From assembly GCA_963662525.1 (NCBI GenBank), contig OY759717.1, positions 2,914,001-2,978,000 on the forward strand: DNA of 64,000 nt, given 5' to 3'. A program made the position numbers and the translations under genes. Each line of letters starts with the position of its first letter. Within the stretch, counting starts at the first letter, position 1. This stretch comes from CAZSDU01 sp963662525. Lineage in GTDB: Bacteria; Bacteroidota; Bacteroidia; Bacteroidales; FEN-979. Below are positions 24,354-33,193 of this stretch, piece after piece. The notes beneath the pieces are model-generated. The model saw only the letters and a program-made list of their open reading frames with translations, was not told the origin of the DNA and ran no database searches.

Positions 24354-25844
24354 ATGCGAAAAAGTATCCTGTTTATTGTAATGGCAGCCCTTTTCTTTAT
24401 GGCTGTTTCGGGATTTACACAATCCACCCAGGATCAGTTGAAACAAATAAGGTCAACAATCATTGAAAAAGCGGACGGCCGGGAATTCTACATTCACACA
24501 GTTAAACGGGGTCAAACTCTGTACATGATTTCTAAGGCTTACGGTGTTGATATCAATGAGGTGATCAAAGAAAATCCCCAGGTCAAAGAAGGCATAAAAG
24601 CTGATCAGAAAATCCGTATTCCTATTGAAAAGCAGAAATCCTCGATGGATCAGCTGTTGACTGAACCAGTTCCTGAAAAAAAAGTGTTGACCCCAGGTCA
24701 TAAGCCACCAGTAGCAAAGATGGATACCCTTCCACATGCAAAGCAAGCATTATCCCACTTAAAGGATACGGTAAAAACAAAATCTGTCTATAAGGTAGCA
24801 TTGATGCTTCCGTTGTACCTGAGTGAAGTGGATGCGATAGATCCTGAGGCCATGCCAGCGAATCCTAATGAGGCTTATAAATCCCTGCAATTCATTCAGT
24901 TTTATGAAGGATTCCGATTGGCGCTTGATTCGCTTGAGAAGGCCGGTCTGAAGCTGAAACTTTATGTTTACGATGTTGCTAAAGACACGGTTGCAACCAA
25001 ACAAATGTTGGCAAAGCCGGAATTGAAAAACATGAATCTGATCATTGGTATGCTCTATCAGCGAAATTTTCAGCTCGTGGCCGATTATGCCGAAAAGAAT
25101 AATATTAATATCGTCAATCCAATTACTGAACGCAGTGAACTTGTTAAAGGAAATCCCAGGGTTTTCAAAGTCAATCCTGCCAGGTCTGCACAGCCTACCC
25201 AACTGGCAAACTATCTTGAAAAGTCTTTTTCTGATGCCAGAATTCTGATTCTCCGCGATGGTCAATATAAAGAGAAAGAAGCTTCAGAACAGCTGAAAAG
25301 GGAATGTCTGGAGCGGAAGTTAAATGTTGCTTTTGTTGAAGGATTAAGCGCAACGGTTAATTCATTTCTCAGGGAAAAAGAAAATGTTGTGATCGCTTAT
25401 ACGAACAGTACTTCATATATCCTTGAATTGACCCGTCGTATGTATGAACTTAGAAATGAATTCTCCCTTACCCTGGTGGGTTTGCCTTTATGGGGTAAAA
25501 TTGAAGGATTGGAAACGGAGTACATGGTAGGTTTGCACACCCATATCATGGCCCCATATTTTATTGATTACCAAAATCAAGAGGTGAGAAGATTTGTTGG
25601 GAAATTCCAGGAAATGTATAAAACTGATCCAGATCCCCTCGCTTTTCAGGGTTATGATATTGCACAGTATTTTTTGACTGCTTTATGGAAATCCGGAACA
25701 AATTTTCAAGCGTATCTTCCTCCTGCATCAAATAAATATTTGCAGACGGCCTTTGAGTTTAAAGGTTCTTCCGGAAATGGTTTTGAGAACCAGCACTGGG
25801 AAATTTATAAATTTGATAACTACACAAGGACCAGGGTCAACTGA
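24354..25844 (+). CDS. LysM domain protein with periplasmic-binding-protein-like fold
   Basis: A 496-residue exported protein. After a signal peptide (about 1-22) comes one LysM domain (45-91: FYIHTVKRGQTLYMISKAYGV ... KIRIP, glycan-binding). A Pro/Lys-rich linker follows, and from about residue 145 a type I periplasmic-binding-protein or receptor ligand-binding fold (VALMLPLYLSE, LIIGMLYQRNFQLVADYAEKNNINIVNP, TLVGLPLWGKIEGL). The pairing suggests a peptidoglycan-associated sensor or scaffold; no transporter genes are nearby. It ends back to back with the stress-protein gene, with no bases in between. Confidence 0.82.
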   Translation: MRKSILFIVMAALFFMAVSGFTQSTQDQLKQIRSTIIEKADGREFYIHTVKRGQTLYMISKAYGVDINEVIKENPQVKEGIKADQKIRIPIEKQKSSMDQLLTEPVPEKKVLTPGHKPPVAKMDTLPHAKQALSHLKDTVKTKSVYKVALMLPLYLSEVDAIDPEAMPANPNEAYKSLQFIQFYEGFRLALDSLEKAGLKLKLYVYDVAKDTVATKQMLAKPELKNMNLIIGMLYQRNFQLVADYAEKNNINIVNPITERSELVKGNPRVFKVNPARSAQPTQLANYLEKSFSDARILILRDGQYKEKEASEQLKRECLERKLNVAFVEGLSATVNSFLREKENVVIAYTNSTSYILELTRRMYELRNEFSLTLVGLPLWGKIEGLETEYMVGLHTHIMAPYFIDYQNQEVRRFVGKFQEMYKTDPDPLAFQGYDIAQYFLTALWKSGTNFQAYLPPASNKYLQTAFEFKGSSGNGFENQHWEIYKFDNYTRTRVN

Positions 25845-26723
25845 TCAGGATATTCCTGCAGGGATTGCCAGAAGCGGGATATTAGTGGCAAATAGATTTT
25901 TCTTTGTAATATTACGGGTAAATATCATGTAGAATAATCCACGTTTATGTGGTTGGAAGGCGATAAGATCAATCTGGTTGTCGGATACGAACTGATCAAT
26001 CACCTTTTGATTATCATCTTCATAAACCACCATCTCAAACCTGATCAGGTTTTGTTTTTCTTCTTGTGCAAACTTTCCCTGTAAAGCTTTCATCTGGTTA
26101 TACTCATCTTTAACTTTCGATTTATTCAGGAAATGGATCACAGATAGTTGAATGTCATATGCTTTAAAAAGTTCGAGAATGACCGGAATAATTACTGAAT
26201 TTGTTTCATTAAGATCTGCAGCAAACATAATGTTCCTAAACCCCCTGAATGTCTTTATCTCAGGAAGGGTTAATACAGGAACCCGGGCATGATCGATGAT
26301 GAAAGTGGAAACTTTCCCCCATATATTGATATTATTGCCCTTTCCACGTGTTCCCATGATTACCATGTCGGGATGATATTCCTTACAAACGATCTTTAAT
26401 TCATGCTCAATTTCTCCGGCTACCAACGATGTGGTAAGGGTAATATTGGTGATGTTCTCTTTTAAAATCTGGGATTCCAGCTTTTCCTGCAATTCTTTCA
26501 TATTCCTTTCTGCCTGGTGAAAGATCTCCTTCATCAATTCTTCATTGTAGATGGTACTCATGTCGAGGGTGTCCGGAAAGCTTGTATCGGCAAGGATAAT
26601 TTGATCAAAGAAAGTATGAAAAATATGAATTTCAGCACTGTAAACTTTTGCCAGCTCCATGGCATATTTACAGGTAATTTCAGTATGTCCGGAAAAATCA
26701 ACAGGGACGAGAATTTTTTTCAT
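25845..26723 (-). CDS. Universal stress protein, two UspA domains
   Basis: A 292-residue tandem UspA protein. Domain one starts MKKILVPVDFSGHTEITCKYA and ends with VIMGTRGKGNN..GKVSTFI, which resembles the nucleotide-binding loop G-x2-G-x9-G. Domain two (from about 160, FRNIMFAADLNETNSVIIPV) lacks a clear loop. Such proteins bind ATP or AMP and act in stress survival, often with unknown partners. Its stop (25847-25845) abuts the convergent LysM gene's stop, so the junction reads TGATCA and leaves no room for a terminator. Confidence 0.88.
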   Translation of the reverse strand: MKKILVPVDFSGHTEITCKYAMELAKVYSAEIHIFHTFFDQIILADTSFPDTLDMSTIYNEELMKEIFHQAERNMKELQEKLESQILKENITNITLTTSLVAGEIEHELKIVCKEYHPDMVIMGTRGKGNNINIWGKVSTFIIDHARVPVLTLPEIKTFRGFRNIMFAADLNETNSVIIPVILELFKAYDIQLSVIHFLNKSKVKDEYNQMKALQGKFAQEEKQNLIRFEMVVYEDDNQKVIDQFVSDNQIDLIAFQPHKRGLFYMIFTRNITKKNLFATNIPLLAIPAGIS

Positions 26724-26757
26724 GGGAATATGGTTATTGTTGATTTCGAAGGATAGA

Positions 26758-27927
26758 TTAAGACAAAGGTAACAATTTCAATAAGGTTTTACAATTTTTT
26801 TGATTTGAGTAAGATCCGGCAAGAATTTCTTGCCTTGCCAACATCATTTCTTCTGTGAATTCAAGGGGGAAAAGCTCCATTATTTTATTTCTGAAGGATA
26901 CAGGGTTATTGGCCACTTCACATAAAATTTCAAGGTTCGTTCCTGCCAGCATGGCCGGATTTACCAGGCAGAACCTTCCGTTAAAAAGGGCATGGAGCAG
27001 CTTCAGTTTTAATCCGGTAGACTGAAAAGTGACCATGATATTGACCTGGGCATTCCTGATCAGGTTGAACATTTCTTCATCCGTAGGATTTGGAATGATC
27101 CTGACATTTGTTTTTTTTAAGGCTATCTGCTGCAGGCTTTCTGGTGGATTCATGCCTGCAATAATGAGTTCAGGCAGGGTGTCATCCATCACATCACGGA
27201 TGAGGAATTCGGCGGCAAGCAGGTTCTCGGGCACGCTTAAATTACCCTGGTAAAGAAGATATCTTCCTTTGCCGGTCAGATTACCGACATTTTCTTCTCG
27301 GTGAAAACTGGGAAGGCAGGTGATGGCCTGATCCGGGAAATGACGGCGGAGGTATTCTGTGTCTTCTTCAGAAACGGTAAGCATCAGACTCGCATGCTTT
27401 AAAACAGATTGAAAAAACTTCAGTCGCTTGCTTTCAGCATAAAAGAACATTTTTTTCCAGATTTTTTTTTCTGCCTTAAATAAATGAAAATAGTAATGAT
27501 GTTCAATATTGCTTTCACGGTATATTTTGAAACGGTTTTCCAGCCTTTTATCATCCAGGTAATAGCAACTGTGCAAACCTTCAAAAAGGATGGAATAGTT
27601 GTCTTGTTGCAGGTTATTTAATAGTGCTGCCGACCGGCGACCGGCAACAATGTAAGGCTTTTTACTAAAAATCGCCCGGATTCCTGTATCCCGCCGGTAA
27701 TAATGGACGGTATGACAATGTTTTTCCAGTTCTGCGGCTGGTTTCCGATGATATTCAAAACAATGCAGGTGAACTTTTATCCCGGCGGCGGAAAGCGCCC
27801 TGATCTTATAGAACACATCAATAACTCCTCCATAGGTTGCCGGATAGGGGATGTCGAATGAAATGATATGAAGATGCTGTTCTGCCAACGGATCAGGATA
27901 AAATATTAAAAATTTTCTTTTCTTCAT
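26758..27927 (-). CDS. Glycosyltransferase (GT-B fold, group 1-like)
   Basis: A 389-residue protein with N-terminal HIISFDIPYPATYGGVIDVFYKI, typical of Bacteroidota GT-B enzymes that bind the acceptor in the first Rossmann domain. Further on come LYQGNLSVPENLLAAEFLI and VRIIPNPTDEEMFNLI, as expected for a donor-binding domain. Donor and acceptor are unknown. From the ATG at 27927 it overlaps the upstream glycosyltransferase by 35 bp. A TTG at 27888 would leave a small gap instead and put the conserved HIISFD at the usual distance from the start. The two are very likely cotranscribed. Confidence 0.85.
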   Translation of the reverse strand: MKKRKFLIFYPDPLAEQHLHIISFDIPYPATYGGVIDVFYKIRALSAAGIKVHLHCFEYHRKPAAELEKHCHTVHYYRRDTGIRAIFSKKPYIVAGRRSAALLNNLQQDNYSILFEGLHSCYYLDDKRLENRFKIYRESNIEHHYYFHLFKAEKKIWKKMFFYAESKRLKFFQSVLKHASLMLTVSEEDTEYLRRHFPDQAITCLPSFHREENVGNLTGKGRYLLYQGNLSVPENLLAAEFLIRDVMDDTLPELIIAGMNPPESLQQIALKKTNVRIIPNPTDEEMFNLIRNAQVNIMVTFQSTGLKLKLLHALFNGRFCLVNPAMLAGTNLEILCEVANNPVSFRNKIMELFPLEFTEEMMLARQEILAGSYSNQKNCKTLLKLLPLS

Positions 27928-29014
27928 TCTCCCAGCACAGATCTGAGGCTGCCTGTTGGAGGTTTTGCCGGTATAACGCCATTTTATCCGGATTATTCAG
28001 CATGGTATCAATTTTTTCAGCCAGGTATTCCGGGTCATGGCGCTCAATATATTCACCAATCTGATACATGTCAACAATGGTCTTCATTTCCGGGAAAGGA
28101 GAAACAAGAACCGGCACCTGGGCCTGTATATAATCCAGTAATTTATTCGGCAGACAGTAATGATAATTCACACTGACATCTTTTTCAATGGAAAGTCCCA
28201 GATCAGCCATCAGGGTAATGGTATGCAGTTCCTGAAAGGGGATCTGACCGAGGAACCTGACTTTTTCCGTCAATCCCTGCAGAACCGAAAATCCTCTCAG
28301 CCTGTCATAAATATCGCCGGTTCCGGCAATGAGCAGGACCGCATCAGTTCTCAGGTATTCCATAGCCAGGATCATTTCTTCCAATCCCCTGTCAATATTG
28401 ATGGCTCCCTGGTAAAGGATCACTTTCAGATCAGGCCCGATATTAAATTCGGATTTATTTCTGGCTACTGCTTGCGTTTTCCGGAAAGGAACATTCCTGA
28501 TCACTGTTATTTTATTTCCGTATTCTTTGCTGTAAATATCTGCCACCGACTGATTGACTGCTAAAACGGTTTTTAATCCTGGAAAAATCGTGTCTTCAAT
28601 GAATTTCCATACGGCAGTAACGGATTTCCTTCCGTTAAGTTCTGGCATTCCACGGAAATATTCATGGCAATCGTGAATATGTCGATGGATGCCGGGCTGG
28701 ATCCGGGAGCAAAGACAAGCGAGATAAGTAGCAGGAAGAGTATCCAGGTCATTTGAAACAAGAAGTGAAAATCTTTGGAAAAGTAAAAAGAAAAACAAAC
28801 GGATATTATATTCAGCATAAAACCATGGTCCCTTATCAAACAGAAACTGCATCTGGTGCATGCGATAAGAGCGGGGAGTGAGTGCTTTACTGTCTCTTCT
28901 TTGCCTCCCAACCAGCAAAACATCGTATCCGGCTTTAATCAGGGTCATACAGGTACGATCCACCCTTTGGTCGGTAGTAAGATCATTGGTTACCGATACG
29001 ATTGCCCTTTTCAT
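27893..29014 (-). CDS. Glycosyltransferase (GT-B fold, group 1-like)
   Basis: About 373 residues from the ATG at 29014 (MKRAIVSVTNDLTTDQRVDR); a TTG at 29038 could add eight residues but is less likely. The sequence shows the family's ND-x-TTDQRV N-terminal motif, IHDCHEYFRGMPEL, and donor-site segments KVILYQGAINIDRGLEEMI and SVNYHYCLPNKLLDYIQA. It probably acts on a surface polysaccharide or lipid-linked sugar. It leads a two-gene unit with the overlapping glycosyltransferase and diverges from murB across 68 bp. A TATTTTTG box ends five bases before the ATG. Confidence 0.88.
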   Translation of the reverse strand: MKRAIVSVTNDLTTDQRVDRTCMTLIKAGYDVLLVGRQRRDSKALTPRSYRMHQMQFLFDKGPWFYAEYNIRLFFFLLFQRFSLLVSNDLDTLPATYLACLCSRIQPGIHRHIHDCHEYFRGMPELNGRKSVTAVWKFIEDTIFPGLKTVLAVNQSVADIYSKEYGNKITVIRNVPFRKTQAVARNKSEFNIGPDLKVILYQGAINIDRGLEEMILAMEYLRTDAVLLIAGTGDIYDRLRGFSVLQGLTEKVRFLGQIPFQELHTITLMADLGLSIEKDVSVNYHYCLPNKLLDYIQAQVPVLVSPFPEMKTIVDMYQIGEYIERHDPEYLAEKIDTMLNNPDKMALYRQNLQQAASDLCWENEEKKIFNILS

Positions 29015-29019
29015 TGCAA

Positions 29020-29067
29020 CAAAAATAACCTTTTTCAAGCGATGTTTGAATCATTTGTCTATTTTTG
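29020..29067. promoter_or_regulatory. Divergent -7 boxes between the glycosyltransferase pair and murB
   Basis: TATTTTTG on the minus strand (29027-29020) lies five bases before the glycosyltransferase ATG. TATTTTTG on the plus strand (29060-29067) lies 15 bases before the murB ATG at 29083. Both fit TAnnTTTG; neither has a clean TTG at -33. Leaders would be very short. Confidence 0.4.
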
Positions 29068-29082
29068 AATTTTACTTTTCCC

Positions 29083-30114
29083 ATGCATCTCGAACAAAAC
29101 ATTCCACTCAGATTACTACATACTTTCGGGTTTAATGTCAAGACAAGATATTTTGTTGAAGCCAAGACCATTGACGATATCCGATCACTACTGAACTACC
29201 GTTCCATGATCAGGATGCCGGTCCTTATCCTGGGAGGAGGGAGCAATCTGATCTTTACCAAAGATTTTGAAGGTATCATCATCCGGATAAACACAAAAGG
29301 AATTACAGTCAGGGATTGCGGGGATAAACATGTACTGGTAACAGCTCAGGCAGGAGAAACTTGGGATGCATTCGTTCAGTATTGTGTTGGCAACGGATGG
29401 GCGGGATTGGAGAATTTATCACTAATTCCTGGGACGGCGGGTGCTGCACCAATTCAGAATATCGGTGCTTATGGCGTTGAAGTTAAGGATTTCCTGGAAT
29501 CCGTTCGCTTTGTTGAGATTGACAGCGGGAAGGAACATACTTTCAACGGGGCAGAATGCCATTTTGCATACCGCGATAGTATTTTTAAACAGGAGTTGAA
29601 AGGTAAAATCATCATTACCGACGTTTGTTTTAAACTTCTTAAAACGCATCCAGCTCCTGAATCACCATATCTGCATCTGGATTATGGTGATATTCACCAT
29701 GAGCTATGGCAAATGGGGATCGCTGAACCCGGCATCAGTGATGTTCGTGAAGCCGTGTGCAGGATCAGGAGGAGGAAATTACCAGATCCGGCTTTACAAG
29801 GTAATGCGGGTAGTTTCTTTAAAAATCCGGTTATTGAAAAGACAAGACTGGAGAAACTGAATCAGCATTACCCCTCCATGCCGTCTTTCCAGTCAGAAAA
29901 TATGATTAAAGTTCCTGCAGCCTGGCTCATCAGTGAATGTGGCTGGAAAGGATTCAGGGCAGGAGATGCAGGTGTTCATCATGAACAGCCCCTGGTGCTG
30001 GTTAACTACGGACAAGCCAATGGCATGCAAATCATGGAATTGGCCCAAAAGATAATAGCATCAGTATACGAAAGATTTCGAATTACCTTAGAACCGGAGG
30101 TAAATATATTTTAG
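29083..30114 (+). CDS. murB: UDP-N-acetylenolpyruvoylglucosamine reductase
   Basis: 343 residues from ATG 29083. The in-frame TTG at 29065 lies inside the candidate -7 box and is rejected. MurB reduces UDP-GlcNAc-enolpyruvate to UDP-MurNAc with FAD and NADPH. Visible motifs are GGGSNLIF (51-58), GLENLSLIPGTAGAAPIQNIGAYGVE in the FAD domain, the substrate-loop YRDSIFK, and GNAGSFFKNP (from 240) with the proton-donor Ser244. The layout with the YRDS loop fits type I MurB. It ends one base from the stop of the convergent lipoprotein gene. Confidence 0.96.
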   Translation: MHLEQNIPLRLLHTFGFNVKTRYFVEAKTIDDIRSLLNYRSMIRMPVLILGGGSNLIFTKDFEGIIIRINTKGITVRDCGDKHVLVTAQAGETWDAFVQYCVGNGWAGLENLSLIPGTAGAAPIQNIGAYGVEVKDFLESVRFVEIDSGKEHTFNGAECHFAYRDSIFKQELKGKIIITDVCFKLLKTHPAPESPYLHLDYGDIHHELWQMGIAEPGISDVREAVCRIRRRKLPDPALQGNAGSFFKNPVIEKTRLEKLNQHYPSMPSFQSENMIKVPAAWLISECGWKGFRAGDAGVHHEQPLVLVNYGQANGMQIMELAQKIIASVYERFRITLEPEVNIF

Positions 30115-30115
30115 T

Positions 30116-30604
30116 CTATTTCGATCCCGAGGTCCAGATCATATTCTGAAAATACCCATTATCAATAATTACTGAATCACCCTCGCTTGATTTCAATACA
30201 CCTGAGTAGGTTCCTTGTCCCCAGCCCCCCTGGCCTTGCCAGACAGAGAAGATTACCTGGTAGGAGGCTCCCCATGTCTGATCATAGCGAATTCCTGCAG
30301 AGCTAAAGTAATAGCAAGAGAAACGGCGTTCACCTGTTTGATAAACATGTCCGACAATAGGATCACCAGGGATACCGAATTTAATGGATTCTGCATTGGG
30401 TTCACTACTGGAGGAGAAACTACAACAAAAAGTTGAAGAGGAACAAAAGTCTTTGGAGAATTTTGTGTGATGTGTGAATTTTTTCTGAACGCCGTTCAGT
30501 GTAAAAGTAGTGTAAGGCTCAGGATCAGGATTCACGGGTTTCTTTTTACAGGAGAAGGCCACGAACATTAAGGCACAGCAGAACAATAAAGTAAACTTTT
30601 TCAT
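30116..30604 (-). CDS. Small Cys/Ser-rich lipoprotein, unknown function
   Basis: A 162-residue protein with a lipoprotein signal (MKKFTLLFCCALMFVAFSC, lipidation at Cys19) and a KKKPVNPDPEP tether. The mature chain begins with a strand (YTTFTLNGVQKKF), then the unusual run DFCSSSTFCCSFSSSSEP (about 52-69) with three Cys. Next come aromatic Gly-rich strands (YYFSSAGIRYDQTWG, WQGQGGWGQGTYSG). I recognise no family. It is separated from the convergent murB by one base and lies downstream of the type IX cargo gene (30 bp gap). Confidence 0.7.
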   Translation of the reverse strand: MKKFTLLFCCALMFVAFSCKKKPVNPDPEPYTTFTLNGVQKKFTHHTKFSKDFCSSSTFCCSFSSSSEPNAESIKFGIPGDPIVGHVYQTGERRFSCYYFSSAGIRYDQTWGASYQVIFSVWQGQGGWGQGTYSGVLKSSEGDSVIIDNGYFQNMIWTSGSK

Positions 30605-30634
30605 AGACTTTTTTTTATTGAGAATTTATTCAAC

Positions 30635-33184
30635 TCAGTTAATCATGATCTTTGTTGCACCATTATATAACACACCTTCAATAGAAAGCAGGTAAATGCC
30701 GGAAGAAATTTGGTATGTATTTAAAGCAGTGTTAAAGTTAATACTATTTTCTCCCTTCTCACCACATCCGCTATATATTAATTTTTGCGAACCCCCATTC
30801 ATCCCGATTAATTTGACCATGATACGATCTTTTTCTGGTAAATAGAAATGAAGAACGGAATTTGCAGAAACCGGGTTTGGTATTACCGAGACATTTATTT
30901 TTCCTTTTTCTCCCGGAGAGAGAATTCCGGTCATGATCTCATCCAGACTGGCTCTATAAGCAGACAAACCATAGGTGCCGGCCACAAGGGTGCGGCTCGG
31001 GATATGAATCTTCAAAGCACAAACAGGGACAGCCGGCAAATCGTTCCATATCCATGACCAGGTTTGTCCGCTATTGGTTGTACCATATAATCCTGCATCT
31101 GTTGCGACAACGATTCTTTCAGGAATGTCAGGGTCAAGCGCTATATCATTCACAGGGAATTCAGGAAGATTCCCGCTGATATCTGTCCATGTCTGTCCCA
31201 GGTTGGTCGATTTAAAAACATGAGGCAGGGATTCATCCCAGCGAAAACCGGAGAGGGTAGCATAAATAGTCTGTACATCAAATGGATCTGTTGCAACATG
31301 GGTAATCCAGCGATTGGGTAATCCAGCGGTAATATCCTGCCAGTTTGCTCCGTCGCTGGTGGAAATATGCACCTTTCCATCACCGCTGCCGGCAAGTATT
31401 ATAGACGGATTTAATTTCGAAATGGCAATGGTTGTCAGGGTATAAAAATAATCGTTGTATCCATGAGTAAGATCTCCGCTAATGGCTTGCCATGAGCTTC
31501 CATAGTCTGTTGATTTCCACATTCTGTAGGTTCCGAAATACAGAATGGAAGGGTCTTCCGGATGCATGGCAAGAGGAGCAGACCAGTTGACTCTATCGCC
31601 CGACATGGGTCCTGAAATATACTCCATACTGAAACCACCGTTCAGTGTGCGGTATAGATTCCCCCACTGATATTCTGCATAAAAGATATCTGAATTGGTG
31701 TAATCAACCAGAGTATACATGCCATCACCACCCAGGACCGGATACCAGTCGCTGGTTCCTCCATTGACGGTGCGGATGGAGTTATTGTCCTGGGTCCCCC
31801 CAAAAATTCTTTGAGGGAGTTGGTAATCAATGTCGATGGCGTAAAACTGTGTGAGCGGAAGATTGTTGATCTTTGTCCAGGTATTACCATAAGTATCACT
31901 AAAGTATAATCCACCATCATTCCCTTCAATGATTCGATTGCTTTCACTGAAGATCATTGCATGGTGGTCTACATGGATATCGTAATTATTGATTTCTCCC
32001 CAGGTATTTCCTCCGTCATCAGTGCGAAAAACATATACCCCCATGACGAACACCTGGTCAGGATTCAACGGATTTACCCTGATCTGGCCGAAGTACCATC
32101 CGAAATTACTGCTCATACCATACAAATTTCCGTCATTGGTGCGGGTCCATGTTTGACCATCGTTGACAGTTTTATAAACCCCGACTTCGCTATTTGCCAT
32201 GTCGTAAAAAGCATAAACAACGTTGGGACTGGATTTTGCAATATCAATTCCGATCCGGCCGACATTGGTTCCTTTGGGAAGCCCAGTGGTTAATTCAGTC
32301 CAGGTGGTTCCCCCATCAGTACTTTTCCATATCCCTGAAGATTGACCAAAAGACCGGCGGTAAGTCAATCCTCTTGAACGTTCCCACATGGCAGCGTAAA
32401 GAATCTGGGGATCCGAAGGATGCTGCACCAGATCGATCGCGGAGGTTGAATCGTTGATAAAGAGCACCCTTTCCCAGCTTTGTCCTCCGTTAAGACTTCT
32501 GTATATTCCCCTTTCGTCATTGGCAGTGAAAAGATTGCCACAGGCAGCAGCGAAAACTTTGTCGGAATTGGAATAATCCACGATTACCCGTCCAATGTAC
32601 GCGGAATGGTCCAGTCCCATGTGTTGCCAGGTCTGACCGGCATCCATGGATTTATAAATCCCATTGCCCAGAAAACTGAAACTGGATGAATTCGCTTCTC
32701 CTGTTCCGCAATAAATCACCTGATTATCCTGAGGATCGATAGCAATGTCGCCCACGGAAACAACCGGAACCCCGCCAAAAAGGTTGGTCCATGTATTCCC
32801 GGCATCCGTGGTTTTCAGAATTCCACCAGTAGCAGCACCAATATAAATAGTGTTGGCGTCACCTGCCGGACTTTCGATATCTGTGATCCGTCCGCCAATG
32901 TTGTCGGGTCCGGCAAAAACCCATGGATTATTCCGGCTATCTGCATCTTTTATCATTTTATTGGTCTGGTTCACAGCCGAAATGTAAGCCGTTGGATTTA
33001 TCCTTCCAAAGGGATAGGCACGCTGCATGGCCATCCAGTCGTTGGGTTCCAGTTTTGGTTTGATCCATGGACTTTTTGCTGATTTATTTTCTGGAATTGA
33101 ATGGGAATGCCCGATATAAACAGTCAGCACAAATGCAAAAATTCCGGCTACAATTATGGATATAAGTAAAATTTTATTTTTCAT
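30635..33184 (-). CDS. Secreted Asp-box (BNR) beta-propeller protein with type IX sorting tail
   Basis: An 849-residue exported protein. A signal peptide (about 1-25) is followed by about 11 Asp-box repeats of the form S-x-D-G-G-x-T-W (for example STDAGNTW, STDGGTTWTEL, TDDGGNTWGEI, STNLGQTWTDI), giving sortilin/VPS10- or sialidase-like propellers. The last 85 residues (INVSVIPNPVSANSVLHFYL, later SSGIYLLSIEG and a final TKIMIN) are a type A sorting domain for type IX secretion. It is therefore likely delivered to the cell surface or outside. The catalytic residues of sialidases are not evident; binding is more likely than hydrolysis. It follows pyrD by 9 bp. Confidence 0.88.
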   Translation of the reverse strand: MKNKILLISIIVAGIFAFVLTVYIGHSHSIPENKSAKSPWIKPKLEPNDWMAMQRAYPFGRINPTAYISAVNQTNKMIKDADSRNNPWVFAGPDNIGGRITDIESPAGDANTIYIGAATGGILKTTDAGNTWTNLFGGVPVVSVGDIAIDPQDNQVIYCGTGEANSSSFSFLGNGIYKSMDAGQTWQHMGLDHSAYIGRVIVDYSNSDKVFAAACGNLFTANDERGIYRSLNGGQSWERVLFINDSTSAIDLVQHPSDPQILYAAMWERSRGLTYRRSFGQSSGIWKSTDGGTTWTELTTGLPKGTNVGRIGIDIAKSSPNVVYAFYDMANSEVGVYKTVNDGQTWTRTNDGNLYGMSSNFGWYFGQIRVNPLNPDQVFVMGVYVFRTDDGGNTWGEINNYDIHVDHHAMIFSESNRIIEGNDGGLYFSDTYGNTWTKINNLPLTQFYAIDIDYQLPQRIFGGTQDNNSIRTVNGGTSDWYPVLGGDGMYTLVDYTNSDIFYAEYQWGNLYRTLNGGFSMEYISGPMSGDRVNWSAPLAMHPEDPSILYFGTYRMWKSTDYGSSWQAISGDLTHGYNDYFYTLTTIAISKLNPSIILAGSGDGKVHISTSDGANWQDITAGLPNRWITHVATDPFDVQTIYATLSGFRWDESLPHVFKSTNLGQTWTDISGNLPEFPVNDIALDPDIPERIVVATDAGLYGTTNSGQTWSWIWNDLPAVPVCALKIHIPSRTLVAGTYGLSAYRASLDEIMTGILSPGEKGKINVSVIPNPVSANSVLHFYLPEKDRIMVKLIGMNGGSQKLIYSGCGEKGENSINFNTALNTYQISSGIYLLSIEGVLYNGATKIMIN

Positions 33185-33193
33185 ATTTTTTCT

